In this document: piece by piece, positions 1 through 12,516 of the stretch
Layout of the letters: each line of letters opens with the position of its first letter
How positions within the stretch are numbered: the stretch's first letter is position 1
Assembly (NCBI RefSeq): GCF_009727055.1
Contig: NC_052359.1
Location: 11,586,771-11,650,770 of the forward strand
From: Benincasa hispida
Taxonomy: Eukaryota > Streptophyta > Magnoliopsida > Cucurbitales > Cucurbitaceae
DNA: 64,000 bases
Direction: 5' to 3'
Notes under the pieces: model-generated
Told to the model about the DNA's origin: nothing
The model's database searches: none
The model's input: only the letters and a program-made list of their open reading frames with translations
Translations under genes and position numbers: made by a program

Positions 1-913
1 ACATTTATTAATTAACGGGTCATTCCACTAAAGTCCCGTAGTTGCACTCTTCTCACTATAGATATGTTTCTATCCATCTGATATAACCATAACCAGTAAG
101 TCAATCTTTCACATGTTGTTCGTGGTCTTGGCTGGGTCAAAATACCATTTTACTCCTGAGAACACTTCTTGTTCCTTCAATCCCACTGAACCTCTAAAGA
201 ACAATTGATTTGTGGTCCAACCATCAAATCCAGTTCCTCTCAGCCTAGTAAGAGGGTGGGGCCTCTTGTTCTTATTCCAAAGTCAGCACTTAAGGAAACA
301 ACCTATCTACTACCACTAGAGACGGGTAAGAGTGAAGTATGTCTTGCACCCTATGTCCCTAGCTATTTATCTGGTCTTATCCCTGAAATGGGAGGATTAT
401 TGAGCCAACGCTATTGAGCTGCTCTTACCCATGCAGATCTAAGGATAATCCCGAATAAACAGGAGTTCATAGTTAGCTCAGGATTGAGATCGAGTTACCT
501 AGGTCATCAAATTTGAATTAGTCAGTTTTATACAGTAAACGGTATTATAAAGTACAAGTGACTAAGTCGTGGTTCAGTCTTATACAAACTCATTCCATAT
601 GATGCCTCCATATCTCTATATGAATGATTCAGGATCACATCGTTTGTACTAACTACAAAGTGGGCCACATCCATAGTGTCCCCAGAACAAGATGCCCAAC
701 CTTTTCCCTATACTATAGATCATTTTAGGCTACATACTCGAACTTGATCCATGTTTTATGTCATCATATAAAGTTCAAGTCTACATTAAATAGCCTCATG
801 ACCTTAGTTTATTGGATTCAAGATTACAATTTCAATAACAATTTTATCGAAAAACAAAACAGAATATGTTTATCAATTTACAAACTATGAGATTTAGGAC
901 ATAAAATCCAACA
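1..913 (-). mobile_element. Copia LTR, antisense, cut by the window edge
   Basis: Read on the minus strand, this begins at 913 with TGTTGGATTTTATGTCC, a typical copia LTR start. It continues colinearly with the plus-strand LTRs at 2559 and 28276, sharing the blocks around 'GGACACTATGGATG', 'CCTGAGCTAACTATGA' and 'GTGCAACTA' at the same spacing. The far end lies outside the window, so its length and duplication cannot be judged. It faces the copia tail at 1695-2413 and is therefore not that element's own 5' LTR. Confidence 0.8.
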
Positions 914-1694
914 AATGAATCAATAGCCTTCATTGATTGTACAAAAAGAAAGTTCTTCCAACATAAGTCATATCCACCAAAGTTCTTCTCAGCTCTTCGA
1001 TTCCCCATAGGCTTGAATTACATTATGATCACTATGATTTTTTGAAAATTGGGATTTTATAACATACTTCTTCCCGAGTGGCATTAGAAAAGAGTCTCAT
1101 ATTGAGGAGGGCAACAACAATTAAAATCGGTTCTATTGGGAGCATAGTCAAATAAAGATGTAAAAAATTAAGATAAACATTAAGATTTTTACTCCCATCT
1201 TGATGTTCTTGCAGTATGACCACTCGATTTTGGACTCCATGTGGGTTGTCTTGATGTTCTTGAAGGAACATATCATGTTCTTGGAGGTTGAATGCCCACT
1301 TGATCTTGAAGCAATTCTTGAACCCATTCTTTGCAATTTTTGAATCGGTGTTGTTGCTCATGATTTTCATATGAAAATCGAGAAAAACTTTGCCAACCAA
1401 TTTCTTTTTCCTTTGATGTTCCAAAATCAAACCCAACCACATTTTGAAGAAAAGGTCTATGAGAAGGATGATGTTGTTCAAAAACTGGATTATAATTGTT
1501 CATACCCAGTTGATTTCTTTGGATGAAAGGTCTTGGTGGATTTCTTGCTCTTTCTTGAAAATGTCGACCACAATTCTCCTCTTGATAGAAAACAAGGCCA
1601 TTATGACCATAATTTATGTGTTCTTGGTATGGTTCTTAAGCTTGAAGATGGTTTTCTTGATACAAAGGATTAGAAGGTACCTTGGAAAATAATT
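914..1694 (-). other. Unassigned Gln-rich ORF remnant
   Basis: A minus-strand reading frame from about 1690 to 1150 has one stop in its first third and another after ...QVGIQPPRT. It encodes a Gln/Asn/His/Arg-rich peptide with pieces such as YQEHINYGHNG, NPPRPFIQRNQLGMNN and KNCKEWVQELLQDQ. The composition resembles the Pro/Gln-rich tail of some gypsy-type gag proteins, but no zinc knuckle or protease is visible and I do not recognise the family. A second minus frame (1032-1481) repeats a QEH motif, probably an accident of the repeated CAAGAACATCAAGA sequence. I see nothing in 914-1030. It ends abruptly at the copia RT fragment at 1695. Confidence 0.35.
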
Positions 1695-2413
1695 TTGATG
1701 GAATTCATTTGTCAAAGGAACAGTGACCTAAGACACCTTAAGAAGTTGAGGAAATGCAAAGAATTCCATATACATTGACAGTTGGGAATCTGATGTATGC
1801 TATGTTGTGTACACGTCCCGACATATACTTTGCAGTTGGAATTGTCAGCAGGTTCCAATCTAACCTTGGACATAGTCATTGGACTGCTATTAAAAACATC
1901 CTCAAGTATCTCCAGAGAACGAGTGACTATATGCTTGTGTATGGGCCGAAGTATTTGATTCTTACAGGATACACTAATTCTGATTTTCAGACTGACGTAA
2001 ATTATAGGAAATTTACTCCAGGATCAGTTTTCACTCTTAATGAAGGAGCTATAGTATGGAGAAGCATTAAACAAAGTTGTATAGCTGACTCCATGATGGA
2101 AGCAGAATATGTAGCTGCATGTGAAGCAGCATGGCTGCACAAGTTCCTAATAGATTTGGAAGTAGTTCCAAATATGCACCTGCCTATTACTTTGTATTGT
2201 GACAACAGCGGTGCAGTTGCAAATTCCAAGAAATTAATGAGTCACAAATGTGGAAAACACATTGAAAGAAAATACCATCTCATTAGAGAGATCGTATACC
2301 GAGGAGACGTGATAGTCACGAAGATAGCCTCAAAAGTCAACCTTGCTGATCTTTTTACGAAGGTTTTATCGGCTAAAGTGTTTGAGGGTCACTTGATCGG
2401 ACTAGGACTATGA
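1695..2413 (+). pseudogene. Copia pol fragment: end of RT and RNase H
   Basis: The open frame starts inside the reverse transcriptase connection (…LSKEQ, then a stop, then VEEMQRIPYTLTVGNLMYAMLCTRPDI). It runs through RNase H: YTNSDFQTD carries the first Asp, SMMEAEYVAACEAA the Glu, LYCDNSGAVANS the next Asp, and KVNLADLFTKVL is the usual copia C-terminus. Gag, protease, integrase and the RT palm are missing. The reading frame is nearly intact from 1754 but has no proper start, so it is a 5'-truncated retrotransposon tail. The polypurine tract and LTR follow directly. Confidence 0.9.
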
Positions 2414-2558
2414 GCATCATAATTTAGGGCAAGTGGGAGAATGTCAAGGGTATTTTAGATGCCCTAGTTTATTATATTTTCTCTTTATATTTCTCAATAT
2501 TGTAAACATTATATATTTATATGTCTGTCTCACTAGAGTATTAGTCCAAGTGGGAGAT

Positions 2559-4340
2559 TGCTGGGAATGTCTTAAACTCATAGTTCGTAAATATTATTAA
2601 TATATTCTATTTATCAATAAAAGTATTATTGAGTATTTTATTCAATAAGTTGTTGTTGTTGATATTGCATTCTTTTTTAAAAATTCAATAAACAAATTCA
2701 TGGCCATAATATGAATACTTTAACTTTATGTGGCGACATAAAAGAGGATCAAGTTCTAGTATAGCCAAAATGGTCTATGAGTATATGGATGAGATTGGGT
2801 ACCTCATCCTGGTGACACTATTAGATGTGGCCCATTTTGTATATCGATACAATTGATGTGGTCCAAAAATCATTCATGTGGAGACATGTGAGTGGAGGCA
2901 TCCTGTGCAATAAGTTTGCATAAGAATGGACCTCGAGATACTCACTTTTCTTTATAACAACCCTTTACTGTTAAAACTGACTATTTCAAATTCAATGACC
3001 TAGGAAAACTCGATCTTAATCCTGAGCTAACTATGAGCTCTTGTTTATTCGGGATTAACCTTTGATCTGCATAGGTGAGAGTAGTCCAACAACACTGATC
3101 AATAAGCCTCCCATTTTGAAGATAAGACCGGATAGATAGCTAGAGACATAGCTTTGCAAGATGAAATTCACTCCTACCCAACTTAGGGTTAGTAGATAGA
3201 TTGTTCTCTTAAGCGATGATATCTAGTCTTGAACAACGGGGCCCCATCCTCTCATGATTGAGAGGATTATGATTTATAAGTTGGATTATAAATCAATCGT
3301 TCAATAAAGGATCAGTGGAAGCTTAAGGAGCAAGATATATTTACAGGGGTAAAACGGTAATTTTGACCTAGTTGTAAATACGAACGACCTGTGAAGGATC
3401 AACTTATCAATTATGGTTAAAATGAACAGAAATATATCTACAGTGAGGATAGTGCAACTATCGAGCTATAGTGGTATGTCTTGGTAGTTAACGAATAGTG
3501 AATTGGATTAGTGAATTGAGTGAATTTGATGAGATTTGAAATTAGGGTTTAGAATTTGAAATGATCAAATTCAATTAGGGTTCCTATTAATTGTATTTGA
3601 TAAAATTGAAACGTTTAATTTTATCAAAATTAAACAAATTGGAAAGTTCTAAATATTTAAATATTAGATGAGAGGTAATATAATATTTAATATTTGATAT
3701 TAAATTTAATTAATTATCCAATTTTATTCAAATTTTGAAATGGTTCAAAATTAGAAATTTGATTAATTAAAATTTGAATTTATAGAAATTAAGAATTATA
3801 AGACTAAAATTGAATTTGATTTTTTGAAAATCAAATTTTAATTAAATTAAATTAATCAAAATTTAAAGAATAAAAATTAAATTTGAAATTGAAAGTGGGA
3901 AAATCCAATCCACTCAATTTTACACCTCATGCCACTTTAATTTCATGGCATCAGACATGTTAAGTTTATTGCATGATTTTTATGTATAAATTGAAGTTTT
4001 GAACTTCAATTCAGACTTGATGCAATCTGATTAAACCCATAAAATTCTGCATAAATCATCCCTGTACAAACCCTCTTCTTTCTCACAAAAACCAGCTCAA
4101 TTCAGTGTTTACACCATACAATCCAAGCAAAAGATTAGTAGAGAAGATCTATGTGGTGGTCTACTATAAGTTTGAAGCATCAATTTGTAGAATTTAACTG
4201 GAATTGAAGAGTGTTCATCAAAGGTATTGTGTTCAAGAAACCCTCTTCAGAAATTATGTTTCAATGCATGTTTTAAACTCGAATTAAGTGTAATTATAGT
4301 ACTTATTGATTGTGTTTTTTTTCGCTGCATGTTAATATAC
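2559..4340 (+). mobile_element. 3' LTR of the copia fragment
   Basis: A polypurine tract (AAGTGGGAGAT, about 2548-2558) precedes TGCTGGGAATGTC, the LTR start; the second base pair of the usual TGTTGG is mutated. The LTR shares ordered blocks with the LTRs at 1-913 (opposite strand) and 28276-30170. Its AT-rich 3540-3900 part contains no W-box array, unlike the 28276 LTR. A TATA box lies at 3985. The 3' end is unclear (about 4340); the last ~125 bases before the gypsy insertion at 4467 are unassigned. Confidence 0.8.
3985..3992 (+). promoter_or_regulatory. Candidate TATA box of the copia LTR
   Basis: TATAAATT sits in the context GCATGATTTTTATG-TATAAATTG, matching the context of the TATA box of the related LTR at 29756. 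It would mark the U3/R boundary about 30 bases downstream. Confidence 0.5.
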
Positions 4341-4466
4341 TCTATAAGTACCTACTATCTTGTTGAGATAAGAAAAATAATTTTGAATGAGCATCTCAAT
4401 ATAGATCACAAAAAAGTCACCAAGATAAAGTTAAGATTCTAACAAAAAAAAATCATTGGATTTTAT

Positions 4467-7152
4467 TGTAACGACCCAACCTTTCGAGCACTCTAACAAG
4501 GGTCGTTACAACTAAATACACATATAAAACCCAGATATTTTGTTCAAAAAAATTTATTAAAACGATAAGGATAGTTTTTCCAAAATAAACTAGAAAACAA
4601 ATAAATAATAAATAAATAAAGTTTTTATTCGAGGTCCCCTAAAAATAATATTCATAAAGAAAACATTCAAAACATTAAAATTTGTTGTCTGACATTAAAT
4701 TCTAGTTTCAAAACATTCAAATGACAAAAACATAGAATGAGAGGAAGCGATTTCTCTTGTCCCCATATAGCTCTGTCACGAGTCCCTTCTATCATTTGCC
4801 AACCTATTCCTATCATTCCCTAAAAAATATAAAGGAATAAAGGATGAGTATAACAATATCCAGTAAGTGACCCACTACTGGGCCCTCTAGGTTACCTGGT
4901 AGCTAGTTTGTCTAGGTATCGGTGTATACCCATCATATCAGTCGTAGTAATCCTGAAGGAGCACGCATCAGTCATAGTGTGTAACCCAAAGGTCTACCAA
5001 TCAGTCATAGACATGAACCCGAAGAAACATGAATCAGTCATAATGTGTAATCCAGAGGTCCACAAATTAGTCATAGACATGAACCTGAAGGAACATGAAT
5101 TAGTCGTAGTGTGTAATCCGAAGGTCCACAAATCAGTCATAGACATGAACTCGAAGGAACATAAATCATTCATAATGTGTAACCCGAAGGTCCACAAATC
5201 AATCATAGACATGAACCCGAAGGAACATAAATAAGTCGATGTGTACACCTGCCCAGATAAGAAAAGCTAACAAGAACCATATAACTTAGCATGCATCAGT
5301 TTTCATATAACTTCTATGTTACATTTTATAGTCGTTTATCTTAGGGGTAAAATTTTTAGTATATCTTAGTCAATAGTACATTCATCATGGTCCAAAACAG
5401 TTTGATCCAATCAGTCAATGCCATTAAATCATGCAGTTCAATCATTCATTATTTTGTAGTCCAAGCAGTCTAGAATAATCAGTCAAATATGTCTTAGCAA
5501 TTTCAAGAAATAGTCCAAGTAGTCTTAAATAAACAGTCCAAGTAGTAGGGACGACTAATTCGAAGACGAACCAGTAGAAAGTCACTTACCACAAGTTTTA
5601 GTTAATACGAGCTCAAACAACCTTAACTTTTATTTGCCCAAAAGATCACGAACAAGTCCTAAGTGATAAACCAAAAATTAGAATTTCCAAAATAAGGCCA
5701 AAATTCTCAATCAACTAATTTACATCATCCATTAAGACCAAATATTTACAGTACCAAGGTCCATTTAGTTACCTAAATTGTCTCGAAATTAATCTCAAAT
5801 TTGGTGAACAACACTTCAAAATCCTTCAATTCTTGAATCAAACCCTATACCAACAATCAAAATTAATTCCATCATTTAGAATATAGTTCCAATCCCAACT
5901 TAAACCAAATGTCTCCAAACAACTTACCCAACACGTGGTTTGATCCCAAAACCACTTCGAAGCTTCAAAATCAACACAATCCAATAACTATATCACCAAA
6001 ATCAATCTTTAACTTTAATAGACGGCAACTTTAGACCTTTTAATCCAACTTCCAAAAATCACAATTCAAACAAAAGATAAGCCGACATTTAGTGGGTATC
6101 CAAAAATTCTTAACAAAGACCCCAAACCTTACAAAAAAAAAACACCCCTAATAATTTTAATCTTATCGAAAAGCACCTTGAGTGTCTCCAAAATCCAATT
6201 TTAACATCAAAACAATATGGGTGAGCCATAATTTAAACCAAAATTTGATGGATATTCAAGATCTTCCAAGAAAACCCATAAAATACCAAATAACTTACCC
6301 AAGATATCAATTCCGGTTACAATGGCATCAGTGGCAGTGACAACCATAGATAGGCAGCGGATGTTGCTGTCGGATGACCTAAATTGTTTAGGTTAGTGGC
6401 TGGTAGTGAGGGTCTTGCATGAGGAGAGTTTGTGAGAGTGAGAGAGAAGGGATTTTCAGTTTTATAGATTTTATTCAGCAGCGATTACGAACAAATCAGA
6501 TTTTCAAACAACAATCCAACCGTTCAAAACGAAAATCCATATGTCTGTAACAGACTGACCGAATTTGAGCACAATCCAACGGTTCAAACTCTAGAAATCG
6601 ACACTTTTGTGGGAGCTATCGTTAAAAAACCAAATTACTTTCTCCCCGATTTTTAGTCTCTTTTCACTCTCCTTTAATTTTAAAAAATCTCAATTCTTTC
6701 ATTATTTTTTCAAATTTTTAAAAGATAAATAAAATATTTTTATCACAATATCTTCAAACTCTCCAAATATTCTATTAAATTAATAAATCAATTAACTTCT
6801 CAAATTACCTTAATTTAGGCTTCAAAAACCAAAATTAAATGGCATAAATTCCATCAATTTGATACAAATTAAATCCTTTTAAATATTTAAATCAATTCAA
6901 AACTACATAAAATTAATTATCTCCTAAATTGTTTTAAGTTGGCTCAAAAATTGAAAATCAAAGGAAGGCAAAATTCAATATTTTTAAGATAATTAGTTTG
7001 AATATCCAATCAATTAAATTCAATTTACCCAATAAAATATTTTCAATTTCAATTATTTTAATTTAATTCCAATTTTAAAAAATGAAAGGGAAATTAAAAC
7101 TCAATAATTTTAGATAACTAACTTAAATTTTCCTGAAATTCGGGATGTTACA
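4467..7152 (-). repeat. 3' LTR of the gypsy-type element
   Basis: It spans TGTAACGACCC to GGGATGTTACA (TG..CA) and is 2,686 bases long. It is colinear with 11643-12182 plus 16343-18677, with very high identity over 5640-6500 versus 17000-17830. It contains a 33-base tandem array at 4939. A stretch around 6000-6480, near-identical in both LTRs, resembles a transcribed leader on the minus strand. No coding frame is supported. Confidence 0.85.
4939..5232. repeat. 33-bp tandem array with alternating A/B units
   Basis: Eight full 33-base units follow a shortened first one. Type A reads CAGTCATAGACATGAAC..., type B CAGTCATAGTGTGTAACC..., and they alternate B-A-B-A-B-A-B-A, a 66-base higher-order repeat. 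As 33 is divisible by 3 and the units lack stops, both strands stay open (NPKVHKSVIDMN on plus, a SMTDLWTFGLH-like repeat on minus). I regard these frames as a by-product and not as a gene. Confidence 0.9.
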
Positions 7153-7170
7153 TTCTGTCTCCTTAAGAAA
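7153..7170 (-). other. Polypurine tract of the gypsy-type element
   Basis: Read on the minus strand, AAGGAGACAGAA lies directly before the 3' LTR start TGTAACATCCC. This is the expected position of the plus-strand DNA synthesis primer. Confidence 0.6.
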
Positions 7171-8276
7171 CTTTCGCCCTTGAAAGTTCAAGTCCTTAAA
7201 GGCTCATGATTCCCAGTTCTTGTCTCATCCTCATATTTCCAAATTGCTTCTTCAGACCAATAACTCTGCCAACGAACTTCTAATTAGTACTATCTCCAAG
7301 TTTCAGAAAGTTTTCACCACTCTAGAAAGAATTTTCCCTAGATTGCTCCTCGTAACTCATGTTCTCATTCAAATGCAAGTGCTTATAGTCGAACATATGA
7401 TACCGATTTTTGATATACCTCCTTAACATACAAAACTTCTATCTAAGACAAATATTAGGCATATGAAAATTGTCTTTTTGTTCATGTTTCTATGACTTGG
7501 CTACTTCAACTCCCGTATCACTTGTATTTTGCTTGGAGCTAAAATAATTTTACCTTTAAAATCAAATTAACGGTGTCATTTGTTTCTCATTCCAATTTTG
7601 TGCCCAAAATTGTGATCACCTAAAACTTGATAACACTAGCAACGACATACCTTTTAACTACTAAAGCCTCATTATTTCATGTCAATAATTCTCGAACAAC
7701 TATTGCTACTGATATCTCAACTAATGACCCGACCCTCTAGGACTTAAGTTAGACCGTTAATAAATACATGCATGCATGGAACTCAAAACAACACTCTGTT
7801 ATGGTGAAATAAATACTAATTAAATAAGGTAAGTTCAAAAGACTTTCATAAAATTCAAATAGTAAAACAATAGTAGGGTACCCAGAAATCATAAAAGATA
7901 GTAAATAAATTTGAAAAACAATTCTTAAACGTAAGTTTTAAACATCAAAACTAAAAGTTAAGAGAAACATGAAAAGAACTCTAAATTTCATGATGCGGAA
8001 GCGTAAAAACTAGTTCTAGTGGCTCGATCACGAATTCTACTTGTCCATCATCAGTGCATCTCTATCCTTACCTGAAACAACAATATGATAAAGAGTGGGT
8101 ATAAAATACTCAATAAGTAACCCTACAACTGGGGTCAGACTAGGCATCTATGTCCTCTAGATACCCACCTCTGGTGAAACATATACACTGCTCTAGTCCT
8201 CACGGGACACATATACACATGAAACAAGAAGGAGACTGAGTCCTATCCTACTGTAGTTAAGTATGCCCACTACCTC

Positions 8277-8354
8277 TGGTGAATCCCGAAGGAGACACAA
8301 ACTGGTGAATCCCGAAGGAAACACAAACTGGTGAATCCCGAAGGAAACACAAAA
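8277..8354. repeat. 26-bp tandem repeat, three copies
   Basis: TGGTGAATCCCGAAGGAGAC plus ACAAAC is repeated three times, differing only by GGAGAC/GGAAAC. It lies in the solo LTR at 7725. Its CCCGAAGG core also occurs in the unrelated 33-base array at 4939. Confidence 0.9.
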
Positions 8355-8443
8355 TCTAATGGGCATCTAACTAATCAGTAAGGACATTTGCATAGTCTCA
8401 ACATCATAATCATCACTGTACGAATCTATGACATACATATAAA

Positions 8444-8524
8444 CCTCAACATCATGGCTCTACAACATACACATATACCTCAACATCATGGTTCTACAAC
8501 ATACATGTATACCTCAACATCATC
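8444..8524. repeat. 34-bp tandem repeat
   Basis: CCTCAACATCATGGCTCTAC with AACATACACATATA is repeated 2.4 times. It is a second, unrelated minisatellite within the same LTR. Confidence 0.85.
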
Positions 8525-11500
8525 AGATCAAATACAACCATGGAAGCACATACCATCTCATACTAACATTCAAGTGTCTATGTGCATAAATAAATCATTT
8601 GGATCTCGTAACAGAACATACTTTAATCATGTTGTACTATCAATCTTTCATGCTGTCATTCTGTCATAACCTTCATTTAACATGCTAGCATACATCTAAT
8701 GTCTGGCCCATGGGCAGTTCCAGTAGTAAGATTACTTATCACAAAGTTAAATCCAAAATTAACCCAAGCAATTAATCTCCAACAAAGTAACTCTCGAATC
8801 AATTCCCCTAGCACAAAACACAAACACTAGAATTCAATCTTTGGAGCCAAAATCAAAACATACCACATTTAATCCAATGAACCCCAATTTAACTTACCAA
8901 AGTTGTGACTTGGTCCAAGATCAAATCCACAACCAAAAGTTTGATTGACCAACCCGAAACAACTTTTGCAATGCCGCACGATCCGCTTTCGACCTTGAAA
9001 CTCTTCCAACACTCAAATTTATGGCCCAGACATGATGGTCATTCACAACTTTAGCCATAATCAACCGAGTAATCTAAAATCCCCAAAGAAAATTCTAAAA
9101 ACTTTTATCTTACCCAAAGACTCCGAGATTCGGGCACAAGCAACGGTGGCGGCGACAAGAGAAATCCGACGACTAGGCAGCAGATCCGACATGATGATGC
9201 GGATCTGACGGTGAGGTGAAGCGAACCTAGGCTGGACTGTTTGGGTTGGATGACGAGACGGGCGGCTCAACGGTCAGCGGCGAACGACGAGTGGCGGAAC
9301 GGCTGGCTGGGAAACCGGAATCAGATCTAGGCGGTGCGAACGCGGGCAAACGAACGGCAAGCGGCGGAAATTCTTTCGATTTGGCGCGGCGTGGCTACCG
9401 ACACTGAGGCGTGCGGTAGCGTGGGCGAATAGCTTTGCGGCTGACGGCGATGAAGCAACGCGGTGCAGGTGTGCGGCTGGAAGTAAGGCTCGGTGAAGGA
9501 AGAATAAATTGAAGGGGGGTGCCCGCGAATGCATGAGGAAGAAAGGGAAATGTGGGTTTTTAAAAATAATAATAAAAAAAAACTAAAAAAAGGAAATAAG
9601 TATAATTATATTTAATTCCTTTCCTTATTCCACTTTATATTTTTAAATTCCTTTCCATTTCAAAAGAAAATTAATTCCTACCATTAATTTTCAAATTGAA
9701 TAATTTCACGCCAACAATTAAATTTTCACACTTACACTTAAGTCCAAAATTTCAAAAATGGCGTCTAACTAATAACAATTACTGAAATTCCAAATAATAA
9801 AGTTACTGAAATTACATTATTACTAAAAAAATGTGCGGGGTGTTACACTTACAATATTTCCTCCAACTCCACTATATCTGAAGAAGCTTATCAAGCACTC
9901 TTCCAATGCGTGATTGTTTAGCTTAATCAAATTCTCATGCTAAAACTGAGTTCCAGGACCAATAGCTTAGGCAGGATATCCAATCAACCAACAATACTAA
10001 GATCTAAAGTTCCATGTAGTAATGGGATTGTTCATACCAATTCCAAAAGTTCGCGAACACATACACCCTATCTTAAACACCTATGTTCTTAATCTCAAAA
10101 CATTAATTCTCTTACCTTCTCAAAACTAGAAAATATTTCTGAAATACTTTTATTTTTCCTCACCCTTATCTTTTCCAAGATCAATAAATCCAAGATGCTC
10201 TTTTCCACTTTCCTAGTGAAATATATCTGTATCAAAATATGTGACTATACGAATCCCTTTCCACGGTCTACAATCCAACAACCTAAGCAAGCTATATTTT
10301 TTTTCGAACAATGCCTACTACAGTCCAAAGTTCCAAATGGTAATTAAAGATTCTTCCTCTACACTAAAATCAATGCCTTGTATCCATCCATATCATGTCT
10401 TAAAATCCAAACCATACTTAACTATTTGGGAGTTTTGAACACATTAATTTCCATTTACTTCTCCAAGTTAATAAGACATTTCCTTAAGTACTTTTATTTT
10501 TCTTCACATTTATCCTTAATTAACCCAACTACTTGAAGGTACACTTATCACTTCCCAAGTGAAACATTATCCCTCAACCAAGACATATGACCTTTTATAA
10601 CATTTTCCATAAATCTAAAATTCCATTCCAAACTTGGAACTATAGTAGGGTATCCTCACAAGATAACATTACTTTTAAACTTCAAAACACTTATCATTTT
10701 CTTGGCATGGTTAATTAAACTTAAAGTCTTTTTATCACAAGAAAACATAAATAAAATCCAAGTACCTTAAGAATAATTCAACAACTAGTTTTCTGCCATT
10801 TAAAGTAAACTATAACTTCTAACCAACTTGGTCATCCTTGACCAGTTCATCTATCCAAGTCTTGTAAAGAGTTCATCATATTATCGCTTTACGCTCCAAC
10901 TAGTAATTCTTTTTCCTTTTAGACACATAACATGCTGAACCAAACACCTTACCTTACTCGCTCCACCAACTTCGATACCATGAAAGTGATCATGACCTAT
11001 TTATTCTTCCAAAATTTCACTTGAAACCTTCTGATTCTAATATCTAGTAATCCTTAATAGAACTAAAGTATCTTATTCACCTCTTTCTTATCTTATAAAG
11101 CAACTTTAATCTCGTACCTAAGAACGTGTACCTTGTGATAAATTCCTTGTAGCACCACCAATTTTATTCTCTTATTGCAAATCTTAATATTATTCCTCAG
11201 TGAATTTTCAATTCACCTACCTTATTCTATGGCCTTACTAAATACATCCTTTTCTTTCTTTCCTATCATAAGTCCATAACACTTCATAGTTCTATCAAGT
11301 TTCAATATCTTTCAACCGAAATATAAGTCTATTTCTAACATTCCTTCCATGAATTAAATTAACACCAAATGACCTTATTATGATCCTTTTTTCTTTCTAT
11401 AATACCAAAACAAAATAGTCATCTCATATTAACTTCTTTCAGGTCGTTAAACTAGCAATAACAATTAGCCAGTACATAAAACTTAGACATTGAGCCTTTT

Positions 11501-11627
11501 AAACACATCTTCCATAAAACATTTAATGAAAGAACATACCTGGCGAGGATAAAGGATCTGTGAATAGCCATAAGGGACGCAAAACCAAGACTTACATCAT
11601 AAGTCAGTTTACAGAACCTAAAACTTA

Positions 11628-11639
11628 GGCTCTGATACC
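11628..11639 (-). other. Primer-binding site (initiator tRNA-Met)
   Basis: On the minus strand TGGTATCAGAGC is the exact complement of the 3' part of initiator tRNA-Met used by most plant LTR retrotransposons, with the normal short spacer to the LTR. It fixes the orientation of the gypsy-type element as minus and 11643 as the edge of its 5' LTR. Confidence 0.9.
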
Positions 11640-11642
11640 AAC

Positions 11643-12182
11643 TGTAACGACCCAACTTTTCGAGTACTCTGACATGGGTCGTTACAACTAAATATACATT
11701 TAAAACCCAGATATTTTGTCAAAAAAAATTTATTAAAACAATAAGGATAGTTTTTCCAAACTAAACTAGAAAACAAATAAATAATAAATAAATAAAACTT
11801 TTATTCGAAGTCCTCTAAAAATAATATTCATAAAGAAAACATTCAAAACATTAAAATTTGCTGTCTCACACTTAATTCTAGTTTCAAATCATTTAAATGA
11901 AAAAAACATAGACTGAGTAGAAACGATTTATCTTGTCCCCATATGGCTTTGTCACGGGTCCCGTCTATCACTCGCCAACCTATTCCTGTCATTCCCTGAA
12001 AAATATAAAGGAATAAAGGATGAATATAATAATACCCAGTAAGTGACCCGCTACTGGGCCTTCTAGGTTACCTGGTAGCTAGTTTGTTAAGGCATCGGTG
12101 TACTCCCATCATATCAGTTGTAGTGATCCCAAAAGAGCACGCATCAATCATAGCGTATAACCCGAAAGTTTACCAACTAGTC
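11643..12182 (-). repeat. 5' LTR of the gypsy-type element, part 1
   Basis: It is colinear with 4467-5000 of the other LTR and ends within the first true B unit of the 33-base array, where the solo LTR at 12183 entered. The LTR resumes at 16343. Confidence 0.85.
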
Positions 12183-12442
12183 TGTTACACCCCACCCTGA
12201 ACCCGCACTTTTGAGCCCGAGGAGAGGCGTGAGGGACCGCAGATACCACTCTTTTGTGATACCTACTGCCCATCTGAACCTTTTTAATATACTGAGTAAA
12301 CTTTAAGTTAAGGAGATAACAACTACTAATTAAATAGGCCCATTTTATTACAACAATGTAATATTTATACAATTCCAAGACTTAACTACAAAGTTTACAA
12401 TAATCACTCTTAAAACCCTCTGGAAGTGCGACTGTGGCATAT

Positions 12443-12516
12443 GGCAGACCTTGACCTTAGCAGCACCCTGGAACTCCTCGGCAGACCTTGACCTTAGCAG
12501 CACTCTGGAACTCCTC
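12443..12516. repeat. 37-bp perfect-unit tandem duplication
   Basis: Two adjacent copies of the unit starting GGCAGACCTTGACCTTAGC, differing by a single base (CACCCTGG/CACTCTGG). It lies inside the solo LTR at 12183. Confidence 0.9.

Larger units (their letters stand above)
7725..9847 (-). mobile_element. Probable solo LTR inside the gypsy-type element
   Basis: It runs TGACCCGACCCTCTAGG to GCGGGGTGTTACA (TG..CA), about 2.1 kb. On the minus strand the start TGTAACACCCCGCAC is a common plant gypsy LTR start. No primer site or coding region lies inside. A GC-rich block at 9150-9540, out of line with the surroundings, would be the transcribed U5/leader part on the minus strand. The flanks ACTAA and CTTAC do not match, so the target duplication has decayed or the borders are off by a few bases. 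Confidence 0.6.
7171..11627 (-). other. Non-coding internal region of the gypsy-type element
   Basis: There is no frame with gag, protease, RT, RNase H or integrase motifs on either strand; the longest frames are below 100 codons and lack recognisable domains. It is interrupted by a solo LTR at 7725-9847. Right of that, 10040-10240 and 10390-10570 are diverged copies of one another (shared 'ACATTAATT...CTTTTATTTTTC' blocks), so part of the region grew by a tandem duplication of roughly 350 bases. Confidence 0.6.

Noticed and set aside
4939..5232. Regular 33-bp repeats looking like a CRISPR array
   Set aside because: No spacer-like unique sequence separates the repeats; units are contiguous, diverged and inside a plant LTR.
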